DNA of 64,000 nt from Selaginella tamariscina (GCA_003024785.1 PUQB01000041.1:515348-579347), one strand, 5' to 3'; numbered from the stretch's first letter, positions 23,060-35,126 are shown. Numbers and translations are program-made. Notes: generated by a model not told the origin, from the letters alone.

Positions 23060-24467
23060 ACCTTTTGTGAATTTGGGATTGCTTTTGGAAGTTTGTTCTT
23101 ATCAATAGAGGTGCACTAAGGTTTCTTGGAGTTGATAGGATGGTCCTGAACATATAGGCCTTGTCATGTAAGTTGCAAACAAATGAATTAAATTACCAAC
23201 CTTTGGAGGTTGCATGGTACCCCACAGAAGTTCTTCCTCCTCTGAATCACTCTTAGAGTCACTATTGTTCACATCTCCTAGCCTCTAAGTTGCCACATAT
23301 GTTAGCCATCCCATAATTTGTAAAGGAAATCTAATTACATTTTGAGAATTCGGTATAACTCGTTGTCCACCAATCAGAGTTTGCTTGGTTGACTGCTGTT
23401 AAAGGTAAAATATTAGGAGCATAGGACATCCTACTGTGGAGAGAATAAGGGTAGAAAGGTCCGTAGTAAGCATGGAAGGAAAGGCTGAAATCCTTACCGA
23501 GAGGAAAAGGTGCGTAAGGAAAAGGAAAGAAAGGCTATGAAGTACCGAGAGGAAAAGGTGCGTAAGGAAAAGGAAAGAAAGGCTGTGAAGTACCGAGAAG
23601 AAAAGGTGAGTAAGGAAAGGAAGGAAAGGCTGTGAAGAAGGAAAATCCTTACCGAGAGGAAAAGGAAAAGGTGAAGGAAAAGGAAAAGGTAAAGGATGAC
23701 GTGGCGAAAGGAAGGGTAGTTAAGGAGTAGTTAGGAAAAAGGAGAAGGGGTCTCCAGAAGGGTTTCAACAGGAAGTTCTAATAGGAGAAAGGGTCTCCAT
23801 TTGAAGTTCTAGCAGGAGATAAAGGTTCTCTACACTTTGTCTTTTGTATTCATGTTAGTAATGAAAGGTGCATATTAGAGAATCTTGTGTGTGTGTATGT
23901 CTACTCTCAATGAATGGATCTAACAAGGCAATAACCAAAATCCGTTCTTGCCCTTGACTTTGGAGACCAGTCATAGTGGCACTGGGAGAAGTCTGATATA
24001 TATACAGATATATTGAGAGTTGAGGAAGGAAAGGGTGTAGCCTTTCCTGTACGTTGTATGAAAGGTTTCCTGTCTGTGTGAAGGAAACAGGTTAAATAGG
24101 AACCTGTTTAACAACTGCCTTATTCTGTCCTTTGAGTCACTACCCTTAACATTGTCATCCTCAATTGTTGTAGGCTGCAGAGAGGAGGGCTTCAAAGAAT
24201 TTCACAAGTGATTACAAAAAATCTTACCTTCTTTAAGAGCACAGGTAACATCACTTGCTTTTTGTCTCTCCCCTTCACCAATATTATTATCTTGAAACTT
24301 TGGATCTGTTTCACTTGAATATGCATCTCCATGCCTCTGCACAATAAAGATTACAAATTTCTAAAACGTCCAACACAACAGATAACTTGCCTTTTGTGAA
24401 TTTGGAATGGGGGCCATGTTGATTGGTGTGTCAATGTCCTGTAACTTGTTCCCCAGTTTCTTGGTAG
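23060..24467 (-). other. Exon-like minus-strand pieces of an unknown acidic protein
   Basis: Several minus-strand segments have plausible splice borders and acidic composition. About 24385-24467 reads KLGNKLQDIDTPINMAPIPN. About 24225-24340 reads SSETDPKFQDNNIGEG and ends GAAG|GTAAGA. About 24120-24185 reads TTIEDDNVKGSDSKDRI. About 23200-23290 reads VNNSDSKSDSEEEELLW. About 23060-23110 reads KLPKAIPNSQK, echoing the first piece. I do not recognise the protein. Gypsy A abuts its 5' side at about 24468. Confidence 0.35.
23470..23710. repeat. Purine-rich tandem repeat, about 48-bp unit
   Basis: A unit containing AAGTACCGAGAGGAAAAGGT then GCGTAAGGAAAAGGAAAG is repeated about three to four times with decay. 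Nearly all bases on the plus strand are purines, a composition prone to triplex or unusual structure. Confidence 0.75.
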
Positions 24468-24579
24468 TGCTACCTATTGTGGTGGAGGGACGACTTGGTG
24501 AGCGTCCAGTGCGAGTCCTTGTGGATAGCATGAGTAGTGATAACTTTGTGTCAACAAAGTTAGTGGAGCAGTGCAACTT

Positions 24580-25235
24580 TCCACAAAGATTGTGCCTCAA
24601 TATGAATTTGAGGGCTCAGTTATCACATAGAGCTATAGTGCTTGTGTGGAGGAGTTATAGCTGTAGGTTGGCAAAACCCAGCTGGTGCAGCTGCACGAAG
24701 ACTGTGCCTCAATAGGAGATTGAGGGCTCAGCTATCACACAGAGCTATAGTGCTTGTGTGGAGGAGTTACAACTGAAGGTTAGCAAAACCCAGCTGGTGG
24801 AGCTACACGAAGACTGTGCCTCAATACAAGATGGAGGGCTTAGCTATCGCACAAAGCTACAGTGCTTGTGTGGAGGAGTTACAAATGTAGGTTGGCAAAA
24901 CCCAGCTGGTGCAGCTGCACGAAGACTGTGCCTCAATACGAGATTGAGGGCTCAGTTATCACACAGAGCTACAATGCTTGTGTGGAGGAGTTACAGCTGG
25001 AGGTTGGCAAAACCCAGCTGGTGGAGCTGCACGAAGATTGTACCTCAATACAAGATGGAGGGCTCAGTTATCACACAAAGCTACAGTGCTTGTGTGGAGG
25101 TGTAGGTTGGCAAAACCCAGCTGGTGGAGCTGCACGAAGACTGTGCCTCAATACGAGATTGAGGGCTCAGTTGTCACACATAGCTAAATTGCTTGTGTGA
25201 AGGAGTTATAGCTAGAGGTTGGCAAAACTCAGCTG
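24580..25235 (+). repeat. 112-bp tandem repeat inside gypsy A protease region
   Basis: The phrase ACTGTGCCTCAATACGAGAT recurs at about 112-bp steps (near 24589, 24701, 24813, 24926, 25038, 25140), giving six units. In one frame a unit encodes EGSAITQSYSACVEELQLE and KTQLVELHED, that is, the segment that follows the protease active site. Because 112 is not a multiple of three, the frame rotates from unit to unit. The same repeat is present at 54640-55450. Confidence 0.9.
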
Positions 25236-25540
25236 GTGGAGACTTTCTTTCTTGCGGAGCTAGTGTGTGTGGATCCTAAGATCTAGTGGAGCACCAAGCA
25301 CATGAAGCTTGAGTATAATGAAGTGAAAGACATTTGGTTTGGAACAAAGCTTGAGTCTCCAAACAAGTTCTTTTACTGTCACCTTGAGCAAAGCTGTTGT
25401 GCGAGGAGTTTGTTGACGTCTTCCCTCCTGAGTTACCACCACATGTAAGAGGTGTGGAGCATGAGATTGTATTGGAACAAGGTACGAAAGCCATTTACTG
25501 TAAGCCATTCCTATTGAGCCATGCTAAGGAGTAAGAGGTT

Positions 25541-27690
25541 AAGAGACAAGTGATGGAGCTATTGGAATATGGCTTCATACAACTAAGTAAGTCTCCATTT
25601 GGTGCACCAGTATTGCTTGTCAGGAAGAAAGATGACACCATGAGGATGTGCATAGATTACAGAGCTCTCAACAAACAAACAGTGAAGGACAGGATGCCCA
25701 TGCCACATGTGGATACTATCATGGATTATCTTAGTGGAGCCAGAATGTTCACCAAGATAGATTTGCATAGTGGGTATCATCAGATTGTTGTGAAGGAGGC
25801 AGATATCTTCAAAACTGCTTTCAACACTAGCTTTGGGCATTTCAAGTTCATTGTTTTTGCCATTTGGCTTAACAAATGCCCCAGTCACATTCACTCGGTT
25901 GATGACTGAGGTGTTTGGTGACTACTTGCATGACTTTGTGGAGATCTTCCTCGATGATATTCTTATTTACAGTAAGAATATGAAAGAGCATGTGAAGCAT
26001 TTGTAGAGAGTTCTTCAATTGCTGAGGGAGAACAAGCTCTATGCAAAGAAGAGCAAATGTGCATTTGCTCAATGCAAAGTGGAGTATTTGGGTCACATTG
26101 TGACGCCAAGTGGAGTGAAGACTGATTCACAGAAGGTGGCAGTGGTGAAGCAATGGCCAGTTCCTAGCAATGCACAAGAGTTATGGAGTTTCTTGAGCAT
26201 GGCTGGTTATTACCAGCAGTATGTCAAGGATTATGCTAAGAAAGCTTCTTTGTTAACTAGGTTGTTGAGGAATGACATTTCCTTTGCATGAAGTGCTTCA
26301 GAGAAGAGTAATTTCCAAGCTTTGAAATGAGCTTTGGTACGTGCACCAGTTTTATGTATTGCAGATCCCTATAAGCCTTATGAGGTATCGTGTGATGCAA
26401 GTGGAGTGGCCATTGGAGTTGTACTTATGCAAAAGGGAAGGCCTATTGCTTATGAGAGTCGTACTTTGAATCTTGCAGAGCAACGGTACTCAATGTATGA
26501 GCAAGAATTACTAGCTATTGTTAATGCATTACGAGTTTGGAGGCACTATCTTTATGGTGCAAGTTTCAAGGTGTTTACAGATCACAAGCCTTTGGTGTAT
26601 CTGTTCATACAGAAAGAGTTAAACTCTCGGCAAGCTCGCTGGATGGTTAAGCTCATGGAGTTTGGCGAATTTCCTATTGAGCATCGTGCGGGAAAGGCTA
26701 ACGTGGTGGCAGATGCTTTGTCACGCGTCAGGAGAGCCACAGTAGTGGGAGAATTCCAAACACGCTTATGTAATGCATTAACAAGGATAGTTAGTGAGTT
26801 TAGCCAGGTAGTTTAACATGCTCAAGCACAAGACGCCGAGGTGCAGGAGCTTAGAGGATAGCTAAAGCCACCATTCTCATTTTAGGATGGAGTTTTGTTC
26901 TACAATGGCCGTGTGTACCTTTCTCGTGTGGACCATTTGATCAACCAGGTACTATATTTTCATCATGATCGCCCGAAGGCTGGTCATTTTGGTGGGAGAA
27001 AAACGTATGAGTTGATCAAGAGGAGGTTCTACTAGAGGAATATGAAAGCTGATATCATAAAGTACTGTAGGACTTGTGACAAGTGTCAGTAAGTAAAGGT
27101 GCCTAGGGAGAAACCAGGTGGGCTATTAGTACCATTGCCTATTCCAGCCTATTGCAGTATCTCTATGGACTTTGTCACCCGTTTGCCAAGGACACAGTAG
27201 CATTGGAATGAGTCCATACTATGCTATGTTTGGACGGCATCCCAAGATAGCTTTTGAGCTAGGTTTAGCAAGTAAGAAAGCTCAAGGCAACATGGATGAG
27301 GAAGCTAAAGATCTAAGTGTTGAACTTGGAAACATTCAGAGTTTGTGTAAGAAGAACTTACAAGCAACTCAGAGTCGAGCTATTAAGTTTGTTAATGAGC
27401 ACATAAGCTCTCAAGAGTTCCAGGTGGGAGATTATGTATATCTCCAAGTGGTATTTGCCACACATGTAAGGTGGAACCTTATTATGGCCTTACAGAAGGG
27501 ACGGAATGATAAGTTGTCTCCTAGGTACTCAGGTCCTTATGAGATTCTGGAGCGTATGGATAAGGTGACATATCGACTATGGTTGCCAGAAGGAGTGAGG
27601 GTGCACCCAATGTTTCATGTTAGCTAGTTAAAGAAAATACTCACAAGGAATGAATCCCGGGTAGATTCTTTGTGGATGTACGAGGCTAAT
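25541..27690 (+). pseudogene. Gypsy A pol remnant: RT, RNase H, integrase without core
   Basis: Reverse transcriptase starts near 25550 (GFIQLSKSPFGAPVLLV, MRMCIDYRALNKQT, TKIDLHSGYHQI). The catalytic YxDD equivalent reads FLDDILIYS after a frame change near 25860. RNase H at 26334-26816 has SCDASGVAIG, YEQELLAI and FTDHKPL, carrying the D-E-D residues, and ends in the ADALSR region. The integrase zinc finger (HHD..., CRTCDKC) follows near 26960-27090. Then [10 protein letters not shown] runs directly into [17 protein letters not shown] at about 27190, so the DDE core is missing. The C-terminal domain ends at HPMFHVS. Stops and frameshifts occur throughout. Confidence 0.88.
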
Positions 27691-27755
27691 GATACATGAC
27701 CAATTGAATAAGTTATACTGCCTTTGAGGACAAGGACTTGCTAATGAGGGAGGAT

Positions 27756-27939
27756 TGTTATGACCCATATAATGAATCAAAGAATATTCCCTAAAAATGT
27801 ATAAGCTAAAATATTCCTAAAGAGCTATACCTAGATTTAAGAGAGAATTAAGGGCACACTAAGATGAGACTAAAGACAGCTCGGGGGAGGCCGGGTGGTT
27901 TTATGAGGATCTCTAGTTTGTACGTAGTGGTTCCTAACA
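27756..27939 (+). repeat. Gypsy A 3' LTR
   Basis: This is a 184-bp LTR beginning TGTTATGACCCATATAATGA and ending GTGGTTCCTAACA. It matches the LTRs at 44244, 54045 and 35293. The left target duplication cannot be tested because the 5' LTR is absent. Confidence 0.88.
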
Positions 27940-28193
27940 AGTCACACACAGGCACACTCAATAACAAAACAATACATAGTTGCAATATTAACAACAACAT
28001 TAGTCTAAAATTGTCTCCATTTGGGAGCCATTTATGAATAATATGTATATGTGTGTGTGTTGTTTTTATATATATATATATATTATATATTGATTTTCTT
28101 AATAATATACGTCCATATGCAAACGAATATATGTATTATGAATGCTTGGCTTCATAAAGTAACAAACCACTATAAGATTGTCTCTAATTGAGA

Positions 28194-28234
<41 letters not shown>

Positions 28235-29489
28235 TTATTTGATAATATACATGATTATTTATAAACAAAAATATATTTATAAATGCATGTATACATTAAA
28301 TATTACTTGAATAAATATTTGTGGCTTTTAACATTATGCCCCTATTTAATAATCACATGTTTACTATCACCTTAGGTTATTGTGATAATTTTTAATAGGG
28401 AACTTTCATATTTAACAAGTTCAACACTAACAAAGAGTTTTATGAAAGAGGATGATTCACAAATAAAGAGTGATGTCTAAAGGTGGTCTTAATGAATTAT
28501 AAAAGTATATTTGCTAGTAAGAGAAAGTAAGTTTGACTCAATTCAATTTATTTTTGGGTTGAATGGTCAATGTTAAGAAACATAGTACAATGAACACAAA
28601 ATAGTGGCTTATGTCCTTTTCTACATAAAAATGTTCGAAATGTATTATGTAAATAATTACATAGGTAATTATTTGATTTCATGTAGTAATGTGTTATAGT
28701 TCTAACTTGGTGGGTTGACTACTTGGGTAAAGATTGTGGGATATGTGGAATATATGAGATATGTGGGCAAAAGATTCAAGTGTAACTGAGTCATCATAAC
28801 TAAGGACCCTTTTATAACTACTAATTGGCCCTTTGCCTAGTTGGGATAAGGGAAAATAAAAAGGTTGTGACACAATGTGTGTGTATACACACACAAAATA
28901 GCACATGGATGAGCTAAACCTATAAATATATACTTTAAGTTCTTGTTACATGATTAGAAGCTTAAGAAATTTTAAAATACTTTAAAGATAAAAAATGAAG
29001 AGTAAGGACATACTTTGCATTTTGTATTAAAATTCATTACAAGAGTCTTAGTTATTATGGATAAAAGTGCATGGCAAAATTTAACTGGGAACTAGCAAAT
29101 ATTACAAGAATATGTTTGTGCAATTTAATTTATGTGTTTTTTTATTGTAAAAAACTTGAATGTATAAATTAATTGTAAAAATCTTTTAAAAAAATTGAGC
29201 CTATGGCATGTAAATAACCAATGTAAAAACTTAGGTTCGTGGTTGATAAATAACCAGTGAAAAACTTGAACTTGTGATATGTAAATAACTAATGTAAAAC
29301 ATAACATAAAAACATAATAAAAAACAAAAGAGAAACACCTTTGTATTTTATTATTTTTTTTACAAATACCAAAATATATGAAATCTGCCAAAAACCATGT
29401 TATGCATTTGAAACTGGAGTAAATGGTTTTCTGGTGCAAGAAGTTGATATTAATTATTAATTTTCATATGGTGCCTAATGAAATAGTTT
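27940..29489. other. AT-rich spacer with TA microsatellites
   Basis: TA tracts lie at about 28062-28085 and 28198-28232. The minus-strand open frames at 28694-28906 and 29125-29439 are low-complexity, and I do not accept them as genes. Nothing else is seen. Confidence 0.5.
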
Positions 29490-31139
29490 AAGTAAATTTA
29501 CTTTAACATTAATTTATTAGATTTAATTTTAATTCATATGGTAATTACAACATGATATATTGATATATGTATAAATTTGTGTATGCATGTTTAACATAAA
29601 AGCACTTTCATTAAAAAAGAAAAAGCAATATTATACAGCACACATACACATGTCTACACTTATATATAATGGATCATGATATTATTATTTTCAAACGATT
29701 TAAAGATTATATAAGAGAAGCATATTTTTGTTTATTCTAAATAAATATGTTAATTAAACTTATTATAATCTATATCTCACAAAAATTGGATATACATATT
29801 GTCCAAAAACTTTTAAAGCACCAGGTCTTATTATTAAACAATATTTTGAAGGTAAGTATTATGTATTGTTTGGGTGAGTATATTATAGATCAAATTATTA
29901 TTTGTTTAAGAAGAACTCATCCGTTTTTGACAACTTTAAAATGAATTGTTTAGTTGCTAGAATTTTATTTTTTATGGAAATTTACATGAAATTAATGTGT
30001 GATTGAGATAGTTTGAATCATATATTAATATAAATCTATTAATTATTTATTCATTATAATAAAGAACCGAATTTGAACAGAAAATTCCTAAATAACCTTT
30101 AAATTTTATATTAATTAAATTGCAAATATATATAGATATTTAATCCCATGAATTAAATAAACTGAAATTAATTATTTATTCATTTTTTTAAAACCTTATC
30201 TGAAATGTAAGTAGATAAAGCATTTAAATGAAAAATTAAATAAATTAACCCATACAGTAAACAAATTAAAATAAATACCCCTTTTAAATATAAATAGCAT
30301 ATACTATTTAAATAGTTTTTAAAAAGGTTACTTGAAGAATTTTCCCATACTTAATTGGAATTGGAATTTGGAAAGGTAATATAAGAAATACTTGTATGGA
30401 CATGGGATAAGAGAGATTTGGAATCAAAAAATTTATCAAACAGCAAATAAGCAGCCAAATACCATTCTCACATTGTGAAAAAAAATTAAATTAACAGGTT
30501 AATTCAAATTAAACAGGTATATTTTATATAGCGTCTTCCCTCTTATAATCCTCCATTTTATTTTGGACTTGCCCTTTATTGTATCATATCATCTACATGT
30601 ACAATTCTCTTTGGTATTATCCGATATCAATATTTTATAAATATATATCAGATTTATTAATTACAATTGTATTAGACCACCAAATATCTTACCTCCAAAT
30701 TACACCTCAAAAGCTGTTTCATACTTCTCTGCCTCTTCCGATCCACATGTTTCATACTTCCTAAGCATCTGCAGGATGGTCATGTCAAATACAATCCCTC
30801 CATCCCCTTCCCCTCTCTCTCTCTCTCACACACACACTACAAAACCTCATCAACTACTGCAAATAGAACTTGCTTAGGATGTTCATCCAGTTTCAGAATC
30901 TTCTTCAGAGTCTTCTTCAGAATCTGATGCGGAGCACTTTGTTGACATAAAGTTGTAGTTGGTTTCTGCGGAGTCCTCAACCTGGAAAGCACCACAGAGG
31001 CCATTCTTGTTCTTGTAAACAAATGGCGCCATGGATTTCCAGACATTTTTAGACCTCTGGCCCGGTTCAAACACTGGCCGTGAATAAAGGGCGCTAAGGG
31101 CACGCAACAAATCCCTGCCTTTGAAGATCATTAATATTC
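29490..31139 (-). repeat. Segment R1: third copy of the small-gene duplication
   Basis: From about 29490 this segment matches 41190-43100 in the same orientation and 57150-58950 inverted. Shared landmarks include GATATATTGATATATGTATA (29560; 41198), AGCATATACTATTTAAATAG and the exons of the unknown small gene. The match ends at about 31139, within the first exon, where a different sequence leads to the gamma-tubulin-complex pseudogene. Confidence 0.8.
30693..31131 (-). pseudogene. Unknown small gene, copy R1 (5'-truncated)
   Basis: The exon 1 remnant at 30846-31131 begins MIFKGRDLL and contains VYKNKNGLCGAF, VEDSAETNY and the acidic run SDSEEDSEEDSE. It then changes frame before DEHPKQVLFAVVDE and ends at a GAG|GTTTTG donor. 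Exon 2 is at 30693-30768, and an exon 3 remnant lies near 30530-30575. The first roughly 50 residues found in the other copies (MGRRRRGAKRAPQEE...) are absent. I do not recognise the family. Confidence 0.6.
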
Positions 31140-31790
31140 TCGTCTCTCACATCAAGATAATATCTTTTCTATTCAGGTGGTTCATGTTAAGCCAAACTCG
31201 ACCGCAAAACATTTTGCAATCCAGCAGAGGTCAGAATGCTATAAGAAATATCCAACGACGTAATACGTTTTGTTCTGTTCTGCAGAAACGCAAGGGCTGT
31301 GTGTGAAGAAGTTGCCTTTCCAGACAAGACACAAGAGGTCAGAAGAATTATATACACACACGTAGTTATATATTTTGATAGCAATTTATAGACGTACCAA
31401 TCGGCGTGGTTGTGGAGAAAAGCGCGTGAACGAATACTCACCCAGTATCCTTTCGGAATTATATACATATGCGTGTGTATGTGATTATACACGCACTCGC
31501 GCGCGCGCGTGTGCGCACGCACACACAGGAGTTGCAATGATTGTAGTGTCTTTAACAGATGCTAGATATCGGCTTTTACACCGTCAGGATATGCGTACAC
31601 CGTCAGGCTTTTACAGGAAAATCTTCACCTTACGTGGCCTTGAAACGTTATTAATGGGTCGGGGACTGGGGCGGATAATTTCATCACTGCGCTCTGCTCT
31701 CATGTATGTACCCATATCCTGGATACGCATCACGCACACACACAGACCGATAGATAGACAAATAATTGATCGTATTGTGTAGTTATAGCC
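31140..31790 (+). other. Exon-like pieces upstream of the GCP pseudogene
   Basis: Plus-strand pieces with splice-like borders occur at about 31179-31340 (EEVAFPDKTQEV in one frame), about 31397-31443 (YQSAWLWRKARERILTQ) and about 31529-31703 (DMRTPSGFYRKIFTLRG, ending at CATG|TATGTA). They may be 5' exons of the gamma-tubulin-complex pseudogene that follows, but I cannot match them to that family. Confidence 0.35.
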
Positions 31791-31959
31791 TGCGTTAAGT
31801 GTTTATAAATCTGTACATTTGTGCTTCGTAAGCATGTCTCCGTCACACACACATGTACACACACGACTACAGCCAGATGCACACACGCACGCAGAATGTT
31901 ACTGTTGTGTATTTATATGTTTACACGCACACACACACACATATATATATTGATATTTT

Positions 31960-32678
31960 CCTCCTGAGTTCTTAAACGCTCTATGTAATCAGAAGTGGAA
32001 AGTTTCAGCTGGCCAGCATCAGTTAGTTGAAGCTCAAAGAATGTTCGAAGCTGCTTTGCAGAAATCCTCTTGTGATGGCGACAGTCACGCAGAACAATGA
32101 TTCTGAATGTCAACCGCAACAGTAAGTTTTTTCCTGCTACATCCCGTTTGTGTGTGATGTATGTTCATTTTGTCTTTTGCAGGTTTGCAGGCATTTGACT
32201 TCATCGAGCTCGGTTACCATGGCCTCTTGATTTAGTTCTTACTTTCCGTTTGTACAAGTTAATATTCAGACAGCTGCTTCGTATAAAGCACGTCGTATTT
32301 GCTCTGGGAGAGATCAGCAGCTCTTTGCACGTTTCTAAACCCACATACAATGTATTAATTTTGCATCATTATGAACATCAGTTCTTGTAGGTAATGGATC
32401 GCTCTTTGCTTAAATGTACTCTGTACGAGAAGGACCGATTTCGTACACTTCAGCTTTTCAGGTGTGTGTGCTCCAGTGCATGCATGCATGCGAAATTGTA
32501 CTTCATCCAGTGAATGTAGAATGAATAAACAAGTTTGAAACCTTTAACTTGATGGGCTTTCATTAGGCATCAAATTGGACATTTTATCACGGCGTGCAGT
32601 CTCAGTTACTACAGGTTATTTGGGGCGACTTCCTTCACGGCATCCAACACGAGGTAACATAGCAACATGAAGTAGAGT

Positions 32679-32716
<38 letters not shown>

Positions 32717-32935
32717 CACACACACACACACACACAAAGAGGTTAATGAGAATGTTCTCTTGCAGATTAAGGACATGCAGGATATAGATGTTGTGCATAT
32801 AAATAGTTGAACAACGCAGTACGCCATTAAGTGCTTAGTGATTGGTTTTGTACTTAGATGTTCTTGGACGCTGGTTCAAAAAGTGCTACACGAAACTGTC
32901 AACCAGCACAGTAAGCAATATGTAGAACAAACATA
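31960..32935 (+). pseudogene. Gamma-tubulin complex component (GCP)-like pseudogene
   Basis: GCP proteins form the ring that nucleates microtubules. Exons with GT-AG borders lie at 32183-32330, 32391-32461, 32567-32653 and from 32766. The first reads GLQAFDFIELGYH, then, after a one-base frame change, PLDLVLTFRLYKLIFRQLL and RIKHVVFALGEI. This matches the family block WPLSLVI...YQLIFRLLFHCKHVE. Exon 32567 reads FYHGVQSQLLQVIWGDFLHG and the next IKDMQDIDVVH, matching the helices before HxxFL. Stops follow at LNNAVRH*. A possible further exon lies at about 31965-32090 (NQKWKVSAGQHQLVEAQRMF). It is closest in feel to GCP2/GCP3, but the subtype is not certain. Fragments of a second copy lie at 50480-50720 and 56326-56740. 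Confidence 0.62.
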
Positions 32936-33353
32936 AAGCACCAACCTGTAGGAGCATGTGGATGAAGTAGATACCCTGAGAATAGTGACTGCAGTGGTGA
33001 ATTGCTGGCTGAACACAATGCACACTATTACTTATAAGTGTCACTTCAAAATTTTGTGGCTAATTTAAGCATCGGTTGTTTTTGAAACAAGCATCCCACG
33101 TCTTGATGTGTTAATACATGTATTTTGTATGTTGAATGATTGATATTGTAGTTGAAAAGTGATTTTTTGTGAGATAAGAAATCTTATTACTTAATATAAA
33201 ATCTTTCATTATTGTCAAAACATCGACATGTTCTTGTGTTCAGAAAGTTATTGTTGTTGGAGATGCATCACATCTGCTTGCACTCAGAATATACATTCAT
33301 TGCTCAACAGTGGAGTAGTGAGTAGGGTTTCATGGCTTGGCATAGACAGAGGG

Positions 33354-33583
33354 TGTGAGAGACTGTATGCCCATAATAACACACTGTATTTATAATATAT
33401 ATAAATATAGTATAAGGGCTTTTGGGGGGGGGTAGCGAGAGAGAGCTAAGAGCTTATGGGGAGTTGGGAGCGTGGAGAATTGCAGGGAGACTGCCTAGTT
33501 CGGGGATGAGCTCTTGCTCTACGGTTGGGTGGTGAGTGAGGCAGCTTACTACTATTAGGCCTGCTGTGGGCAGGACTGTTACA
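33354..33583 (+). repeat. Gypsy C 5' LTR
   Basis: This 230-bp LTR begins TGTGAGAGACTG and ends GACTGTTACA. It is followed immediately by the tRNA-like primer site TTGGTATCAGAGG, which fixes it as the 5' copy. Confidence 0.9.
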
Positions 33584-33699
33584 TTGGTATCAGAGGCAGT
33601 TAAGGCTTGTGTGGTGGTTGCCTTTTTATGTCACCATGTCAGATTATGAGGCAATTGTCAATCCAAGGGTGATTGATAATCAATGGCGATTGATAATCC

Positions 33700-34837
33700 A
33701 ATGATAGTCCATTTGCAGAACATTTCAGGGAAAATAAGACATATGAATTGGTGAAACGTCGCTTATATTAGAAAAACATGAAAGCAAATGTGCTGAATCA
33801 TGTTAAGACATGTCAAGGTTGCTAAATGATTAAGGCTAAGCGAGTTGCTAATCTAGGTTTATTGAAGTCTTGCACCAAAGGTGGGAAAGCATCTCAATGG
33901 ATTTCATCACTCATATGCCATGCACAGTGACGTAGAACGAGAAAATCTGAGTGATTGTTGATCACTTGACCAAGTATGCTAAGTTCATTCTGTTGAAGGG
34001 GAATGTAACCAGCAAGGTGGTCTATTTGACTCAAGTGTTTTTGGAGCATGGAATGCTATTGAACATCATTAGCAATTGTGACTCCAAATTCACCAGTTCT
34101 TTTTGGGTGTCGTTCTATTGAGCTTTATCAACCGGATTGAATTTTTCTAGTGGAGATCACCCTCAGACTGATGGGCAAACTGAGCGGTGAATCAAATTGT
34201 GGAGGATATGTTACGAGCAAGTGTCCGAGAGAAGCCGGGGCAGTGGGATAAGTTTTTGCCATTAGTAGAGTTTGCTTACAACAACAGTATGCATAGTGGC
34301 TTGGGTTATAGTCCATATTATGCATATCATGGCAGGCATCCAAGAACTCCAACCAATGTGGGTATTCCGTGGAGTAAGCTTGGTACTGATCAACAAGCTC
34401 GTAGCCTTGTTGGAGAACTGGAAGAAGTCCTACTAATTTGTAGTTAGAACTTGCTTAAAGCTCATGATAGAGTACACAAGTATGCTGATGCAAAATGCTC
34501 TTATCGGCAGTTCAAGGTTGGAGAGAAAGTATATCTACGAGTGGTATTTCCTTCATCTCTTAAGCGGGGATCTATAACTCAGCTCAAAGCCAGCAAGTCA
34601 GACAAGCTTGCACCTCGTTATGCCGATCCATTTGAGGTTATTAATGAAGTAGCGTATAAGTTACACCTACCTACAAGAGTGCAACTTCATCCAGTCTTTC
34701 ATGTGAGTCAGTTGAAGACTACTCTTGTACATGACAACGTGCATGTGAATCTAGAGACGGATGATGGACACAAGGATGAAACCCAAGATGATGATAGTCC
34801 AGTCCCAGCTCCTCCAAAGCGATGTCGCAGAACTTGA
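33700..34837 (+). pseudogene. Gypsy C integrase remnant
   Basis: The zinc-finger part reads TYELVKRRLY then KTCQGC. The core follows in decayed form (VIVDHLTKYAKF; NCDSKFTSSF; GDHPQTDGQTE), giving recognisable positions for the D-D-E residues. VEDMLRASVREKPGQWDKFL, YYAYHGRHP and the C-terminal [11 protein letters not shown] follow, then an acidic tail DDGHKDETQDDD. Stops occur near 34185 and 34445. Unlike element A, the core region is present. Confidence 0.85.
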
Positions 34838-34887
34838 ATGTGCACAATACGTCCTTGAGGACAAGGACTTCAATAAGGGGGGAGGAA

Positions 34888-35126
34888 TGTGAGAGACTAT
34901 ATGCCCATAATAGCACATTGTATTTATAATATATATAAATATAGTATAAGGGCTTTTGGGGGGGGGGGGGGGGGGTAGCAAGAGAGAGCTGAGAGCTTAC
35001 GGGGAGCTGGGAGCATGGAGAATTGCAGGGAGACTGCCTAGCTCGGGGGTGAGCTCTTGCTCTACAGTTGGGTGGTGAGTGAGGTAGCTTATTACTATTA
35101 GGCCTGCTATGGGCATGACTGTTACA
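34888..35126 (+). repeat. Gypsy C 3' LTR
   Basis: This 239-bp copy of the 5' LTR is lengthened mainly by a long G homopolymer near 34957-34974. It ends GACTGTTACA before the flank TAGGG. Confidence 0.9.

Larger units (their letters stand above)
24468..27939 (+). mobile_element. Ty3/gypsy element A, 5'-truncated, 3' LTR present
   Basis: The element is a degraded LTR retrotransposon read in order protease, reverse transcriptase, RNase H, integrase, 3' LTR. It starts abruptly at about 24468, inside the region just before the protease, so gag, primer site and 5' LTR are gone. The polypurine tract AATGAGGGAGGAT precedes the LTR at 27756. The copy shares its LTR type, protease tandem repeat and integrase deletion with the split gypsy element at 44244-46932 and 54045-55462. 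Those shared traits mark a subfamily. Confidence 0.88.
33354..35126 (+). mobile_element. Ty3/gypsy element C, both LTRs, large internal deletion
   Basis: The LTRs are 33354-33583 and 34888-35126 (TGTGAGAG...CTGTTACA). A primer-binding site TTGGTATCAGAGGC follows the first, and a purine tract AATAAGGGGGGAGGAA precedes the second. Flanks GAGGG and TAGGG fit a 5-bp target duplication with one mismatch. The interior is only about 1.3 kb. Gag, protease, RT and RNase H are gone, and the integrase is left. The LTRs differ most in a G-tract (8 versus 17 or so) and in scattered transitions. This family is distinct from elements A and B/E. Confidence 0.9.
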
